The notes below the pieces were generated by a model. That model saw only the letters and a list, made by a program, of their open reading frames with translations. It did no database searches and was not told the origin of the DNA. Positions 9,056-17,470 of a stretch of DNA of 41,507 nt are shown here, one piece after another. Position 1 is the stretch's first letter, and each line of letters begins with the position of its first letter. The DNA lies in NCBI GenBank assembly GCA_937952135.1, contig CALFYL010000003.1, positions 1-41,507 of the forward strand. Direction: 5' to 3'. The position numbers and the translations under genes were made by a program. The DNA is from an uncultured Planctomycetia bacterium (GTDB lineage Bacteria; Planctomycetota; UBA1135; GCA-002686595).

Positions 9056-9225
9056 ACTCGGCGCCGACGAAAGTCGCTGACCGGCCCTTGCGCGTATTCC
9101 GCGACCCAGCGGACAATCCCGACCGTTCCACGGCGCAGCGCAGCGCGTTCGACTCGCTCGTCACGGAGGGTGCAGCCTCCGACAGCGCGCTGCGGCGCCG
9201 CTCCCCAACTCTCGAGGAGGGTCCC

Positions 9226-11034
9226 ATGTCCGACTGTTTCGTTCGCACGCATCTGTCTCGAAGCCCGCGTCCGCTCTCGCGGAGCGCTCTGCCCGCGGTG
9301 GCCGCACTAATCGCACTCTCCGCGAGTTCGCGCGCCCAGGCGGCGCTCGATTGGACAGCGACCCAGTCCGACAACTCGGGCGACGAGTTCGCGCAAGTGG
9401 TCGCGGCCGCGCCCGACGGCTCGGTGTACGTCGCGGCGCAGGTTCCCGCCGCGCAGGTCCACAACGATCCGAACACGGACGTGCGGGTCACGAAGTTCAC
9501 AGGCAGCGGCAGCCTCGCATGGTCGAGCGAGTGGGACAGCTACGGCTACACCGACGCTCCGACCGCGATCCTCGCGGCGCCGAACGGCGAGCTGTTCGTC
9601 GCGAGCAGCGACCGGCGCGTGAACCAGATCGGCGTCGCCAACCGCGACGCCGTGGTGCGCAAGTTCGCGAGCGACGGCACGCTGCTGTGGCTCGCAAAGG
9701 TCCAGGGTTTCGGCGGCAACGGGCTGCAGTTCAACAAGCTCGCCCTGCTCTCGAACGGCGCGCTGGTGGGCGTGGGCGCGAAGTCGCACATGACCCTCGT
9801 CGCGCGTTTCTCGGCCAGCGGAACGCTCGAGTGGCAGCACTCGGTCGGGGGCGCCTTGGGCGGGAGCCTGCTGCGCGACTGCGAAGTGCTGGCTAACGAC
9901 GAGATCGTCGCCTGCGGGAGCAGGGGCACGCAGTTCAACGGCGCGATGGCGCTCTTCAAGTACGCGCCGGACGGGACGCCGCTGTGGACGACCCTGCTCG
10001 ACGCCGACATCGAGCAGCGCAGCTACGGCGCGGCTCTCGCGCTCACGCCGTCGGGACGCGCCGTCGTCGGCGGCTATCGCTCGCTGGGCGTGGAGTCCGA
10101 CATGGCGCTCGCGCAGTTCGACCTGGCGACCGGCGCGGTGGACTGGAGGCTCTACCACGACGCGGGCGGGCAGTCCGACGAACTGCGCGACCTCGCCGTG
10201 ACGCCCGACGGCGCAATCTGGGGCGCGGGCCGGCGCGACGACCCGTCGAGCGAGATGGACACGTTCGTGTTGCGCGTCGACGGACAGGGCAACGTGCTCT
10301 CGACCGCGACTTGGCTGGGCGGCGCCACGCTGTACGACCAGCCGCAGTCGATCCACGTCGGCAGCGCCGGGCAGGCATGGCTCACCGTGATGTCGGGCAT
10401 CTCCGATCGCGACATCGCGCTCCTGCAGTACGACAGCGCGGGGACCTTGAGCAGCGAGAACGTGTTCGACCTCGGCGGCGACGACATCGGCTTCGTGGCG
10501 ACGCTCGCGCCGGACGCGCGCATGGTCGTCGCGGGATCGACGAACACGGGGGGAGACTACGACTTCCTCGCCGCGAAATTCGATCTCTCGGACGCGCCGA
10601 CGGGGTACTGCACGGCGAAGGTGAACAGCCTCGGGTGCGCGCCGCGGCTCACGTTCACGGGTCGCTCGAGCGCCAGTGCGACGAGCGGGTTCGGGGTGGT
10701 GTGCAACAACGTGCGCAACCAGAAGTCGGGCCTGCTGCTCTACTCGCTGCACGGCGCCGACGCCGCGCCGTTCCAGGGCGGCTATCTGTGCGTCGGCGCG
10801 CCGCGGCGCCGCACGCCCGTGACGACGTCGAACGGCAGCGCGAGCGGCGACGACTGCAGCGGCGTGTTCGCACTCGACGTCAACGCCTTTGCCAGCGGAC
10901 AGCTCGGCGGCTCGCCGGCGCCCGAGCTGCTCGTCGCCGGCGCCGAGGTCCACTGCCAGCAGTGGAGCCGCGATCCGGGCGCGACGGGCGCGAGCGGACT
11001 GTCGGCGGGCCTGCGCTTCGTCGTCGGGCCGTAG
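9226..11034 (+). CDS. Secreted beta-propeller protein with shared C-terminal module
   Basis: 602 residues. Start ATG 9226 is fixed by GAGGAGG at 9214-9220, five bases upstream. An N-terminal basic and hydrophobic signal peptide ends around S-S-R-A-Q-A. Residues of about 45-455 are about seven repeats built as G-x-x-Y-V-A, followed by D-x-x-V-x-K-F, then G-x-L-x-W, the pattern of SBBP/delta-60-type beta-propellers. Residues 460-602 are the C-terminal module: YCTAKVNSLGC, N-Q-K-S-G-L, P-F-Q-G-G, R-R-T-P, D-D-C-S-G and W-S-R-D-P. It is paralogous to the protein at 12138 in both parts. No enzyme motif is visible. Probably exported and held at or outside the cell surface. Function unknown. Confidence 0.88.
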   Translation: MSDCFVRTHLSRSPRPLSRSALPAVAALIALSASSRAQAALDWTATQSDNSGDEFAQVVAAAPDGSVYVAAQVPAAQVHNDPNTDVRVTKFTGSGSLAWSSEWDSYGYTDAPTAILAAPNGELFVASSDRRVNQIGVANRDAVVRKFASDGTLLWLAKVQGFGGNGLQFNKLALLSNGALVGVGAKSHMTLVARFSASGTLEWQHSVGGALGGSLLRDCEVLANDEIVACGSRGTQFNGAMALFKYAPDGTPLWTTLLDADIEQRSYGAALALTPSGRAVVGGYRSLGVESDMALAQFDLATGAVDWRLYHDAGGQSDELRDLAVTPDGAIWGAGRRDDPSSEMDTFVLRVDGQGNVLSTATWLGGATLYDQPQSIHVGSAGQAWLTVMSGISDRDIALLQYDSAGTLSSENVFDLGGDDIGFVATLAPDARMVVAGSTNTGGDYDFLAAKFDLSDAPTGYCTAKVNSLGCAPRLTFTGRSSASATSGFGVVCNNVRNQKSGLLLYSLHGADAAPFQGGYLCVGAPRRRTPVTTSNGSASGDDCSGVFALDVNAFASGQLGGSPAPELLVAGAEVHCQQWSRDPGATGASGLSAGLRFVVGP

Positions 11035-11053
11035 TCGAAACCAGCGGAGAACC

Positions 11054-11087
11054 GCGCGCGGCGCCAACAGGTGTTGGTGCCGCGCGC
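11054..11087 (+). terminator. GC-rich stem-loop after propeller gene
   Basis: Arms 11054-11069 and 11072-11087 pair over 16 positions with one G-U pair, around a very short loop (GG, or AGGT if the last pair opens). The weakly T-rich TCCTCTT follows. It lies 20 bases after the stop at 11034 and before the next ATG at 11110, as expected for an intrinsic terminator separating two plus-strand genes. Confidence 0.6.
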
Positions 11088-11109
11088 TCCTCTTGGCAGT
11101 CTGAACGCC

Positions 11110-12084
11110 ATGGAGCGCAGCGACAGCCCTCGAACTCGCGCGCGCAGCGCGGCGGGGCGCGAGGACGTGGCGCCAGCGGCAGCGCCGAAGTCTGCGCTTC
11201 GCGGACCGCGCTGGCTCGGCCCGGCGCTCGCGACCTCGTTCGCGCTCAACATCGCGGCGCTGTTCACGCCGTTTCTCGAGATCCACAAGACGCTCTCGGG
11301 CCGCTCGATCTACAGCCTGCCTCGCTCCGTCGAGTTGATGTGGGAAGCGCGCCTGTACGCCATCGCGATCCTGGTCGTCGCGTTCTCGATCCTCTTCCCC
11401 TTCGCGAAGCTCGCGGTGCTGTGGGGCGTGTGGCTCGGGAAGTTCGACGACGCGCGCGCGCGCGGGCTGCTCGCCTTCGTCGAGCGTTTCGGCAAGTGGT
11501 CGATGCTCGACGTGTTCATCGTTTGCCTGCTGCTCTCGCTGACCGACGACCAGTTCTTCATCGACTCGCGGCCGCGCATCGGCCTGCCGTGCTTCTTGTT
11601 CGCGATCCAGATCAGCATGGTGTGCGGAGAGGTGCTCGAAGGCCGTATGCGCGCCGAGTCGCCGCCCGCGACGCCCGGCCGCCGCTGGCTCGCCCCGATC
11701 GCCGCGCTCTTTCACGGCGTCGCGATGACGACGCCGTTCCTCGTCGTCGACAGTTGGCTGCTCTCCTCCAACCAGGTCAGCGTGCTCGGAATGGCGACTT
11801 CGCTCGCGAGCCTCGGCTGGGAAGCGTGGGCGGCGGCGTTCTCGGTCGCGGCGTTCGTGATGGTCACGCCGATGCTGTGGCTGTGGGCGCGCGCGTTCGG
11901 AGCGCGGACCTGGAGCCCGCGCCTCGCGCGCTGGAGCATGCTCGACGTGTTCCTGTTCTCGCTCGTGGTGTTCCTGATCGAAGGCGACGCCTTCGTGCCG
12001 ACGAAGCTCCAGAGCGGCGCCTACGTGCTCGTGGCGACGATGGTGCTTCTCGTCGCCCTTCCGCGCGCTTCGAGAAGCGCCTGA
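11110..12084 (+). CDS. PqiA-family inner-membrane protein without zinc fingers
   Basis: 324 residues. After about 35 hydrophilic residues come two tandem membrane blocks, residues of about 37-170 and 190-320. Each carries the PqiA signature helix: G-K-W-S-M-L-D-V-F in the first and A-R-W-S-M-L-D-V-F in the second. E. coli PqiA has the same two-block layout but also CxxC zinc-ribbon pairs before each block. Those cysteines are absent here. PqiA proteins work with MCE-domain partners (PqiB) in lipid transport across the envelope, but no MCE-domain gene is next to it. ATG 11110 is chosen because upstream in-frame sequence overlaps the terminator-like stem. Likely a membrane protein for envelope maintenance. 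Exact role unknown. Confidence 0.75.
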   Translation: MERSDSPRTRARSAAGREDVAPAAAPKSALRGPRWLGPALATSFALNIAALFTPFLEIHKTLSGRSIYSLPRSVELMWEARLYAIAILVVAFSILFPFAKLAVLWGVWLGKFDDARARGLLAFVERFGKWSMLDVFIVCLLLSLTDDQFFIDSRPRIGLPCFLFAIQISMVCGEVLEGRMRAESPPATPGRRWLAPIAALFHGVAMTTPFLVVDSWLLSSNQVSVLGMATSLASLGWEAWAAAFSVAAFVMVTPMLWLWARAFGARTWSPRLARWSMLDVFLFSLVVFLIEGDAFVPTKLQSGAYVLVATMVLLVALPRASRSA

Positions 12085-12137
12085 GCCCCACGGCGCCGGA
12101 GAACACGAGTAGACTCGGGCCCGACCTGGAGGACCCC

Positions 12138-13916
12138 ATGCTCCGCTCCCTAGCCGTTGTGCTCGCGTCGCTCCTGCCCGTCCCCCTCGCGCGCGCACAG
12201 GCGCAACTCGAGTGGCTCTCGACTCGCGACTGGCCGTCGAACTACACCGATTTCGGCCGCTGGTGCGCGGTCGACGCGAGCGGCGCCACCTACGTCGCAG
12301 GCCAGGTCTACGTGCAGCAGCAGGGCGTGCCTCCCCCGCCGCCGACCGCGGACTTCGGCGTCACCAAGTTCAACCCCGACGGCTCGCACGCGTGGTCGAC
12401 GCAGATCGATCCGCTGGGGGGCCAGGATTTCGCCTACGACCTCGGAGTCGCTCCGAGCGGCGATCTCTACGTCGTCGGCTACTCGTCGAGCACGGGCGGC
12501 GGGTTTCCGACGCTCGTCAAGCTGAACAGCTCGGGCGCGCACCAGTGGACGGCGGTGCACGCGCTGCCGGGGTTTGCGCGCGCGCTCGCCTTCGATTCGA
12601 GCGGCCAGCCCGTGGTCGTCGGCCACGTGTACGAAGCGGCGACGAACAACGACGTGTGGATCGCGAAGTACACGCCGGCGGGCGGCCTGGTCTGGGAACG
12701 GCGCATCGACGGGGGCTCGAGCAGCGCGGACAACGGCTACGGCGTGCACGTGCTCGCGAACGACGAAGTGCTCGTCGCGTGCGGCCTGGCGCCGAGCGGC
12801 GATTCGGACTTCGGCGTGGTGCGGCTCGCGGCGAACGGTTCGACCCTGTGGAGCCTCGCGCTCGACGGCGGCAGCGGCGCGAACGACGCCGCGACGCACG
12901 TCGTCGTGTCGGGCGCCTACGTCGTGGCCGGCGGGTATCGAACGGCGGCCAACGAGGACTGGATGCTGGCCGAGTTCGCGCTCTCGACCGGTGCGGTCGC
13001 GGGCGTCCAGCACCACGGCGGCGCGGGCGGGGCGACGGAGCGCGTACGCGGGCTCGGCGTCGACTCGAGCGGCGCCGTGTGGGTCGTGGGCAGCGAGTCC
13101 AGCGCGTCGGCGGGGCTCGACTTCGGCGTGCGCCGCTACTCGAACACCGGCGCGCTGCTCAGCGCGGCGACGTGGAATGGCGCCGCGGCGAACGGCGACG
13201 ATTCGCCCTTCAAGCTGCTCCTCGGCGGCGAGGATCAGGCGTGGGTCGTGGGCTACTCGTACCAGAGCACCGGCAGCCCGCCGTCCATCGACCTGCAGCT
13301 CGTGCAGTTCGACCGCACGGGCGCGTTCAACTGGGCGAGGAACTTCTCGACGCCGGGCGCGGCCGACGACCGCGCGTGGGACGCGGAGCTGGCGCCCGGC
13401 AACCGCCTGAGCATCTCGGGCTACACGAACGGCGCGGGCACAGGCAACTACGACTACCTCGCGGCGTCGATCGACCTGAGCGAAGCGCCGCACGGCTACT
13501 GCACGTCGAAGCTCAATTCGCTCGGCTGCGCGCCGAAGATGTCGTTCAGCGGCTCGCCGAGCGTGTCGCAGCCGGGCGGCTTCGTCGTCTCGTGCTCGCT
13601 GGTGCGCAACGAGAAGAGCGGCCTCGTCTTCTACAGCACGCTGGGCCCCGCGAGCGCGCCGTTCCAAGGCGGCACTTTCTGCGTGCAGCCTCCGACGCGC
13701 CGCACGCCCATCGCGCTGTCCGGCGGCAGCGCGGCGCCCGCGAACGACTGCTCCGGCGCCTTCGCGATCGACATGAACGCCTACGCGGCGAGCGGCGTCG
13801 ACCCCGCGCTCGCGACCGCCGGCACGAGCGTGTACTGCCAGACGTGGAGCCGCGATCCGGGCGCGAGCTTCAATACGAGCCTCTCGAACGGACTCGCGTA
13901 CGACACGCTGCCCTGA
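12138..13916 (+). CDS. Secreted beta-propeller protein, paralogue of the 9226 gene
   Basis: 592 residues. ATG 12138 follows GGAGG at 12128-12132 with a five-base spacer. The signal peptide runs to about residue 22 (P-L-A-R-A-Q-A-Q). Residues of about 25-450 are propeller repeats of the form Y-V-A-G / D-F-G-V-x-x-F / G-x-x-x-W-S, close to those of the protein at 9226. Residues 453-592 are the shared C-terminal module: YCTSKLNSLGC, N-E-K-S-G-L, A-P-F-Q-G-G, R-R-T-P, N-D-C-S-G, W-S-R-D-P and a final hydrophobic stretch. The two paralogues sit on either side of the PqiA-like gene, which suggests a local duplication around it. No catalytic motif seen. Likely an exported surface or structural protein of unknown role. 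Confidence 0.88.
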   Translation: MLRSLAVVLASLLPVPLARAQAQLEWLSTRDWPSNYTDFGRWCAVDASGATYVAGQVYVQQQGVPPPPPTADFGVTKFNPDGSHAWSTQIDPLGGQDFAYDLGVAPSGDLYVVGYSSSTGGGFPTLVKLNSSGAHQWTAVHALPGFARALAFDSSGQPVVVGHVYEAATNNDVWIAKYTPAGGLVWERRIDGGSSSADNGYGVHVLANDEVLVACGLAPSGDSDFGVVRLAANGSTLWSLALDGGSGANDAATHVVVSGAYVVAGGYRTAANEDWMLAEFALSTGAVAGVQHHGGAGGATERVRGLGVDSSGAVWVVGSESSASAGLDFGVRRYSNTGALLSAATWNGAAANGDDSPFKLLLGGEDQAWVVGYSYQSTGSPPSIDLQLVQFDRTGAFNWARNFSTPGAADDRAWDAELAPGNRLSISGYTNGAGTGNYDYLAASIDLSEAPHGYCTSKLNSLGCAPKMSFSGSPSVSQPGGFVVSCSLVRNEKSGLVFYSTLGPASAPFQGGTFCVQPPTRRTPIALSGGSAAPANDCSGAFAIDMNAYAASGVDPALATAGTSVYCQTWSRDPGASFNTSLSNGLAYDTLP

Positions 13917-13954
13917 GCGGGTTCACGGCAGCGCGCGCGGCCCGAAACGCGTCC

Positions 13955-14791
13955 TCAGGCGCGCGCCGCGTCGGCGGCGTCCACTTCGCCCGTGCTCTCG
14001 AGGTAGAGCGCCAACCGCGCGAGCACGTTCGAGGTCGTCACCAGGCCCTCGAGCTTGCGCGCCTCGAGCACCGGGAGCGCCGAGAAGCGGTACATCGCGA
14101 GCGTATCGACCGCTTGCGAGAGCTTCGCGGTCGGAGGAAGCGAAACGACGTCCTTGACCATGATGTCGCCGAGCTTCTTGCGGTCCGCTTCGCCGCGGCC
14201 CACGCACGAGCGCAAGTCGCGATCGGACACGAGTCCGACGAACCAGCCGTCGTAGGCGACGCACAAGTGCCGCACGCCGTCGGCGCGAGCGCGCGCGAAC
14301 GCCTCGCGCACCGGCGTCGCGACATCGAGCGCCACCATGTCCCGCGACATCACGTGCGACAACGGCGGATCGAGCAGCTCGCTCTGCGGGTCCTTCTTGC
14401 GCGCGTGCTGGAAGGCGCGGATCGCATCGCGCTCGGTGAGCATGCCGATCGTCGCGCCGCGTGCTCCCAGCACCGGCAAGCAGCCGATGTGGCGCTCGCA
14501 CATGCGCCGGCACGCGTCGCTCAGCGCGTCGTCGGGCTCCGCCGTTTCGAGCGAGGCGCTCATCAGGTCGCGCACGATCTGCGCGTCGGGCGACGAGTGC
14601 CGCGCGCGCAGCGTGGACCAGCCGGTGGCCTCGAGCAGGTCGCGGTCCGACAGCACGCCGACGCAGCGATCGTGGTCGAAGACGAGCACGTGGCGCACCG
14701 CATGGCGGTCCATCTGCACGATCGCCGCCTCGAGCGGGTCGCTCGCGCCGACGACGACGAGGTCGGTCGACATCCACTCCGAAACACGCAT
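13955..14791 (-). CDS. Protein with four CBS domains
   Basis: 278 residues made only of four CBS domains in tandem (about 1-60, 73-130, 145-200, 208-270). Repeated features are V-x-D-x-M-S at the start of a domain, and V-L-S-D-R-D-L, M-L-T-E-R-D-A and L-V-S-D-R-D-L at the end of one. CBS pairs bind adenine nucleotides and act as energy or ligand sensors. No enzyme or channel domain is attached, so it is a free-standing sensor or adaptor. ATG 14791 has GGGAGG six bases upstream. The stop at 13955 is convergent with the propeller gene ending at 13916. The partner is unknown. Confidence 0.9.
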   Translation of the reverse strand: MRVSEWMSTDLVVVGASDPLEAAIVQMDRHAVRHVLVFDHDRCVGVLSDRDLLEATGWSTLRARHSSPDAQIVRDLMSASLETAEPDDALSDACRRMCERHIGCLPVLGARGATIGMLTERDAIRAFQHARKKDPQSELLDPPLSHVMSRDMVALDVATPVREAFARARADGVRHLCVAYDGWFVGLVSDRDLRSCVGRGEADRKKLGDIMVKDVVSLPPTAKLSQAVDTLAMYRFSALPVLEARKLEGLVTTSNVLARLALYLESTGEVDAADAARA

Positions 14792-14804
14792 CTCAAACCT
14801 CCCG

Positions 14805-14858
14805 GCGCGGCACGGGCGCCGCGCGCCGCGTCAGGGTAGTCGCCCGCGGCTCCGGGCG
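14805..14858 (-). terminator. Tandem stem-loops between ChaN-like and CBS genes
   Basis: Two hairpins lie between the stop at 14924 and the start at 14791. One is CGCCCG/CGGGCG (14841-14846 with 14853-14858), the other GCGCGGC/GCCGCGC (14805-14811 with 14818-14824). Neither is followed by a T tract on the minus strand. They may end the upstream transcript or fold in the leader of the CBS gene, since the second ends just before its ribosome-binding site. Confidence 0.35.
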
Positions 14859-14923
14859 CCTACCGATTTCGACGCAGCGCGGCGGGTGCGATGGCGGTAG
14901 CTGCTTGCGCGCCCGGGGGCCGC

Positions 14924-15844
14924 TCAGGCGCCGGGCCCGACGTACACGACGAAATCGCCGCGCTCGCGGTGCTGCGGGTCGAGTTCCTCCGCCCACGCGG
15001 CGACGAAGCTCACGACCAGCACGCGCACGCCCGGCAGTTGGCGTTCGAGCGCCTGCACGGTTCCGCCTCGGTGGTTGACGTGGAAGTTTCCCACCACGTG
15101 CACGACGGGCCGCTGCGCCGAGAGCAGCGCCTGCGCAACGGCTTCGGCCATCGTCCAATCCCACACCGACTGCGAGCGGTACACCGCATCGAGCCGCGTG
15201 CGCAGTTCCTCCGCCGGCGTGGCGTCGCCCGAAGGGGTCATGATGCGGTCGAACTCTTCGCGGTAGCGGCCGCCGATCAACGCGTCGGGGACGCGCACGT
15301 GCCGGCGCTGCTCGAACGTGAGGCCGCGCAGGCGCTCGAAGCCCTCCTTGCGCGCGAGCGAGACGTAGCGGCGGGGCGCGTTGGCTGCGTGAACCGGCCG
15401 GCCGGCGCGCTTCGCGGCTTCGACCATCGCGCGGTGCCCGGGCGGGAAGTTGCCCGCGTTGCGGCCGGTCGCGCGCTCGAACTGCTCGAGCGTGGTCACG
15501 CCGCCGAGGTAGTCGTCGACGTGGAGCTGCTCGTCGCGCTCGAGGAACTCCATCGACAACGCCGCGCGCGGGGCCGCCGCGAGCACGTCCTCGAACAACG
15601 CCGCCGCGCTCGCGAGCCCGAGCGGATGCCCGTGGTTCTCGGCGACGAAGACCACGTCGGCGTCGCAGGCCGCCTCGACGAGCTCGCTCCAGCTCGCCGC
15701 CGCTCCGTCGGCGCCGTGGAAGAGCTTCACCGCGCGCGCCGCCTCGAGACTCGGACCCGCGGGCGACGCGCCGCTCGAGAGCGACGCACAGGCCGAGACC
15801 AGCGCAGCGAGAGCCGCGGCGGCGACGAAGTTGAGCCAGCGCAT
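14924..15844 (-). CDS. ChaN-like lipoprotein (haem-binding uptake / DUF399 family)
   Basis: 306 residues. The N-terminus is a lipoprotein signal: M-R-W-L-N, a hydrophobic stretch, then the lipobox V-S-A-C with Cys19 as lipidation site. The body starts with V-V-F-V-A-E-N-H-G-H near residue 65, matching the ChaN start motif (acidic residue and histidines). It later has S-M-E-F-L-E-R-D-E-Q, G-H-R-A-M-V-E-A-A-K and V-V-H-V-V-G-N-F-H-V-N-H-R-G-G, all typical of this family. Campylobacter ChaN binds haem as a dimer at the envelope, while other members are uncharacterised. It ends the run of minus-strand genes that includes the CoA ligase (10 bp upstream), so it may be co-transcribed with kinase-like protein and ligase. 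Confidence 0.8.
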   Translation of the reverse strand: MRWLNFVAAAALAALVSACASLSSGASPAGPSLEAARAVKLFHGADGAAASWSELVEAACDADVVFVAENHGHPLGLASAAALFEDVLAAAPRAALSMEFLERDEQLHVDDYLGGVTTLEQFERATGRNAGNFPPGHRAMVEAAKRAGRPVHAANAPRRYVSLARKEGFERLRGLTFEQRRHVRVPDALIGGRYREEFDRIMTPSGDATPAEELRTRLDAVYRSQSVWDWTMAEAVAQALLSAQRPVVHVVGNFHVNHRGGTVQALERQLPGVRVLVVSFVAAWAEELDPQHRERGDFVVYVGPGA

Positions 15845-15854
15845 GTCGAGTTCC

Positions 15855-17468
15855 TCAGCGCGACCGGCGCGCCGCCAATTCGGCCTTCAAGTCCTTGCGC
15901 GCCACCTTCCCGCGGTCGTTCTTCGGCAGCGCCTCGCGCCACTCGAACCACCGCGGGTACTTGTACGGCGCCATGTTCTCCTTGCAGTGCGCCTTGAGCT
16001 GCGCGGCGAGCGCCTCGTCCGCCGCGACTCCGGCGCGCGGCACGACGAAGGCGAGCGGCTTGGTCAGCCCTTCCTCGTCTTCGTGGCCGACCACGCACAC
16101 TTCGGCGACGCAGGCGTGCGCGAGCAGCACGTTCTCGATCTCGAGCGGCGACACGAAGATCCCGCTGACCTTGAGCAAGTCGTCGTCGCGGCCCTCGTAG
16201 TAGAAGTAACCCTCGGCGTCGCGCCGGAAGATGTCCGCGGACGTACACCACTCGCCCTGGAACGTGTCGCGCGACTTGCGCTTGTCGGCCCAGTAGCACA
16301 GCGCCGTCGAACCGCCGCGCACGCGCAGCCGGCCGGGCTCGCCGTGCGCGACCTCGCGACCGTGCGCGTCGACGATCTGCGCCTCGTACCCAGGCACGAC
16401 GCGGCCGAGCGAGCCGAGCTTCACGTCGCCGGGATAGTTCGAGATGTAGATGTGGAACATCTCCGCCGAACCGATTCCGTCGAGGATCTCGACGCCGGTG
16501 CGCTGCTTCCATTCGGCGTAGAGTTGCGCCGGCAGAGCCTCGCCGGCCGAGAGCGCGATCCGCAAGCTCGACAGATCCGCGCGCGCGATGCGTTCCGAGC
16601 GCAGCAGGTTGTTGAACATCGTCGGCACGCCCGTCAGGAACGTGGGCCGGTGCGCGGCGATCTGGTCGAGCAGCTCGTCGGCGGTCGCGCGGCCGGGGAA
16701 CAGCACCGCGGTCGCCCCGACGCGGAACGGGAACATGAGGTTGGTGCCCGTGGCGTAGCCGAAGAACAGCTTGGGCACGCTGAGGCACACATCGCTCTCG
16801 CGGTAGCCCGCGACGCGCAGCGCGTAGGTCTCGGTGTTGTAGGCGAAGTCCGAATGAACGTGCACGCAGCCCTTCGGATGCCCCGTCGAGCCCGACGTGA
16901 ACAGCCAGCCCGCGAGGTCGTCGGGCCCCGTGGGCTCGAGCTGCGCGAGCTCGGAATCCTCGCGCTCCGCCTCGACCGCCTGCTCGTACGCGGTGAAACC
17001 GCCCGCGTCGTCGCCGACGACGAACACGCTCTCGCAGAAGCGGCTCGCACGCGCCGCTTCGGCGATTTCGGGCAGCACTTCGCTGTGCGTGACGACGATG
17101 CGCGCCTTCGTGTAGCCGAGGTAGTACTCGAACTGCTCGCGCTTCATCAGCGGGTTCACCATCGCGAACACGCCGCCCGCGCGCAGCGTGGCGAACCACG
17201 CCTCCGCGAACTCGAAGCCGTCGGGGAGCACGATCAAGACGCGCTCCTCCGGCCGCAACTTCGCGCGCCGGAAGGCCGCCGCGAGCTTCCGCACGCGCGC
17301 CGCGAGCTGCGCGTACGTCCGCCGCTCGCTGCCGCAGATCAGCGCAACCTTCTCCGCGCGGCCTTCGCGCAGATTGCGGTCGAGGTAGTAGTCGCAGAGA
17401 TTGAACTGCGGCGGAAACGGCGCGACCGCTTCGTACAAGCCGCCGCCCGCGTGCTCGGCGCCGCCCAT
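15855..17468 (-). CDS. Benzoate/anthranilate-type acyl-CoA ligase
   Basis: 537 residues, ANL-superfamily ligase forming an aryl-CoA thioester with ATP. The N-terminal segment F-N-L-C-D-Y-Y-L-D-R-N resembles the benzoate-CoA ligase family start. The P-loop motif T-S-G-S-T-G-H-P-K-G is near residue 190. G-I-G-S-A-E-M-F-H and Y-Y-E-G-R-D-D-D-L-L-K-V-S-G-I-F-V-S-P are the later adenylation motifs. Near the C-terminus G-K-V-A-R-K-D-L supplies the adenylation lysine. It lies 2 bp downstream of the degenerate kinase gene and 10 bp upstream of the ChaN-like gene. With the fused monooxygenase at 6809 and kynureninase at 21870 it is the best candidate for anthranilate activation. Benzoate or another aryl acid is equally possible from sequence alone. 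Confidence 0.87.
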   Translation of the reverse strand: MGGAEHAGGGLYEAVAPFPPQFNLCDYYLDRNLREGRAEKVALICGSERRTYAQLAARVRKLAAAFRRAKLRPEERVLIVLPDGFEFAEAWFATLRAGGVFAMVNPLMKREQFEYYLGYTKARIVVTHSEVLPEIAEAARASRFCESVFVVGDDAGGFTAYEQAVEAEREDSELAQLEPTGPDDLAGWLFTSGSTGHPKGCVHVHSDFAYNTETYALRVAGYRESDVCLSVPKLFFGYATGTNLMFPFRVGATAVLFPGRATADELLDQIAAHRPTFLTGVPTMFNNLLRSERIARADLSSLRIALSAGEALPAQLYAEWKQRTGVEILDGIGSAEMFHIYISNYPGDVKLGSLGRVVPGYEAQIVDAHGREVAHGEPGRLRVRGGSTALCYWADKRKSRDTFQGEWCTSADIFRRDAEGYFYYEGRDDDLLKVSGIFVSPLEIENVLLAHACVAEVCVVGHEDEEGLTKPLAFVVPRAGVAADEALAAQLKAHCKENMAPYKYPRWFEWREALPKNDRGKVARKDLKAELAARRSR

Positions 17469-17470
17469 CG

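Noticed and set aside
9088..9117. TTGCGC and GACAAT as a -35/-10 pair upstream of the 9226 gene
   Set aside because: Spacing is 18 bases but both boxes match sigma-70 consensus poorly; not supportable in this GC-rich sequence.
6277..9225. In-frame extension upstream of the propeller gene start at 9226
   Set aside because: It runs through the monooxygenase gene in another frame; the real start has a signal peptide and a strong ribosome-binding site.
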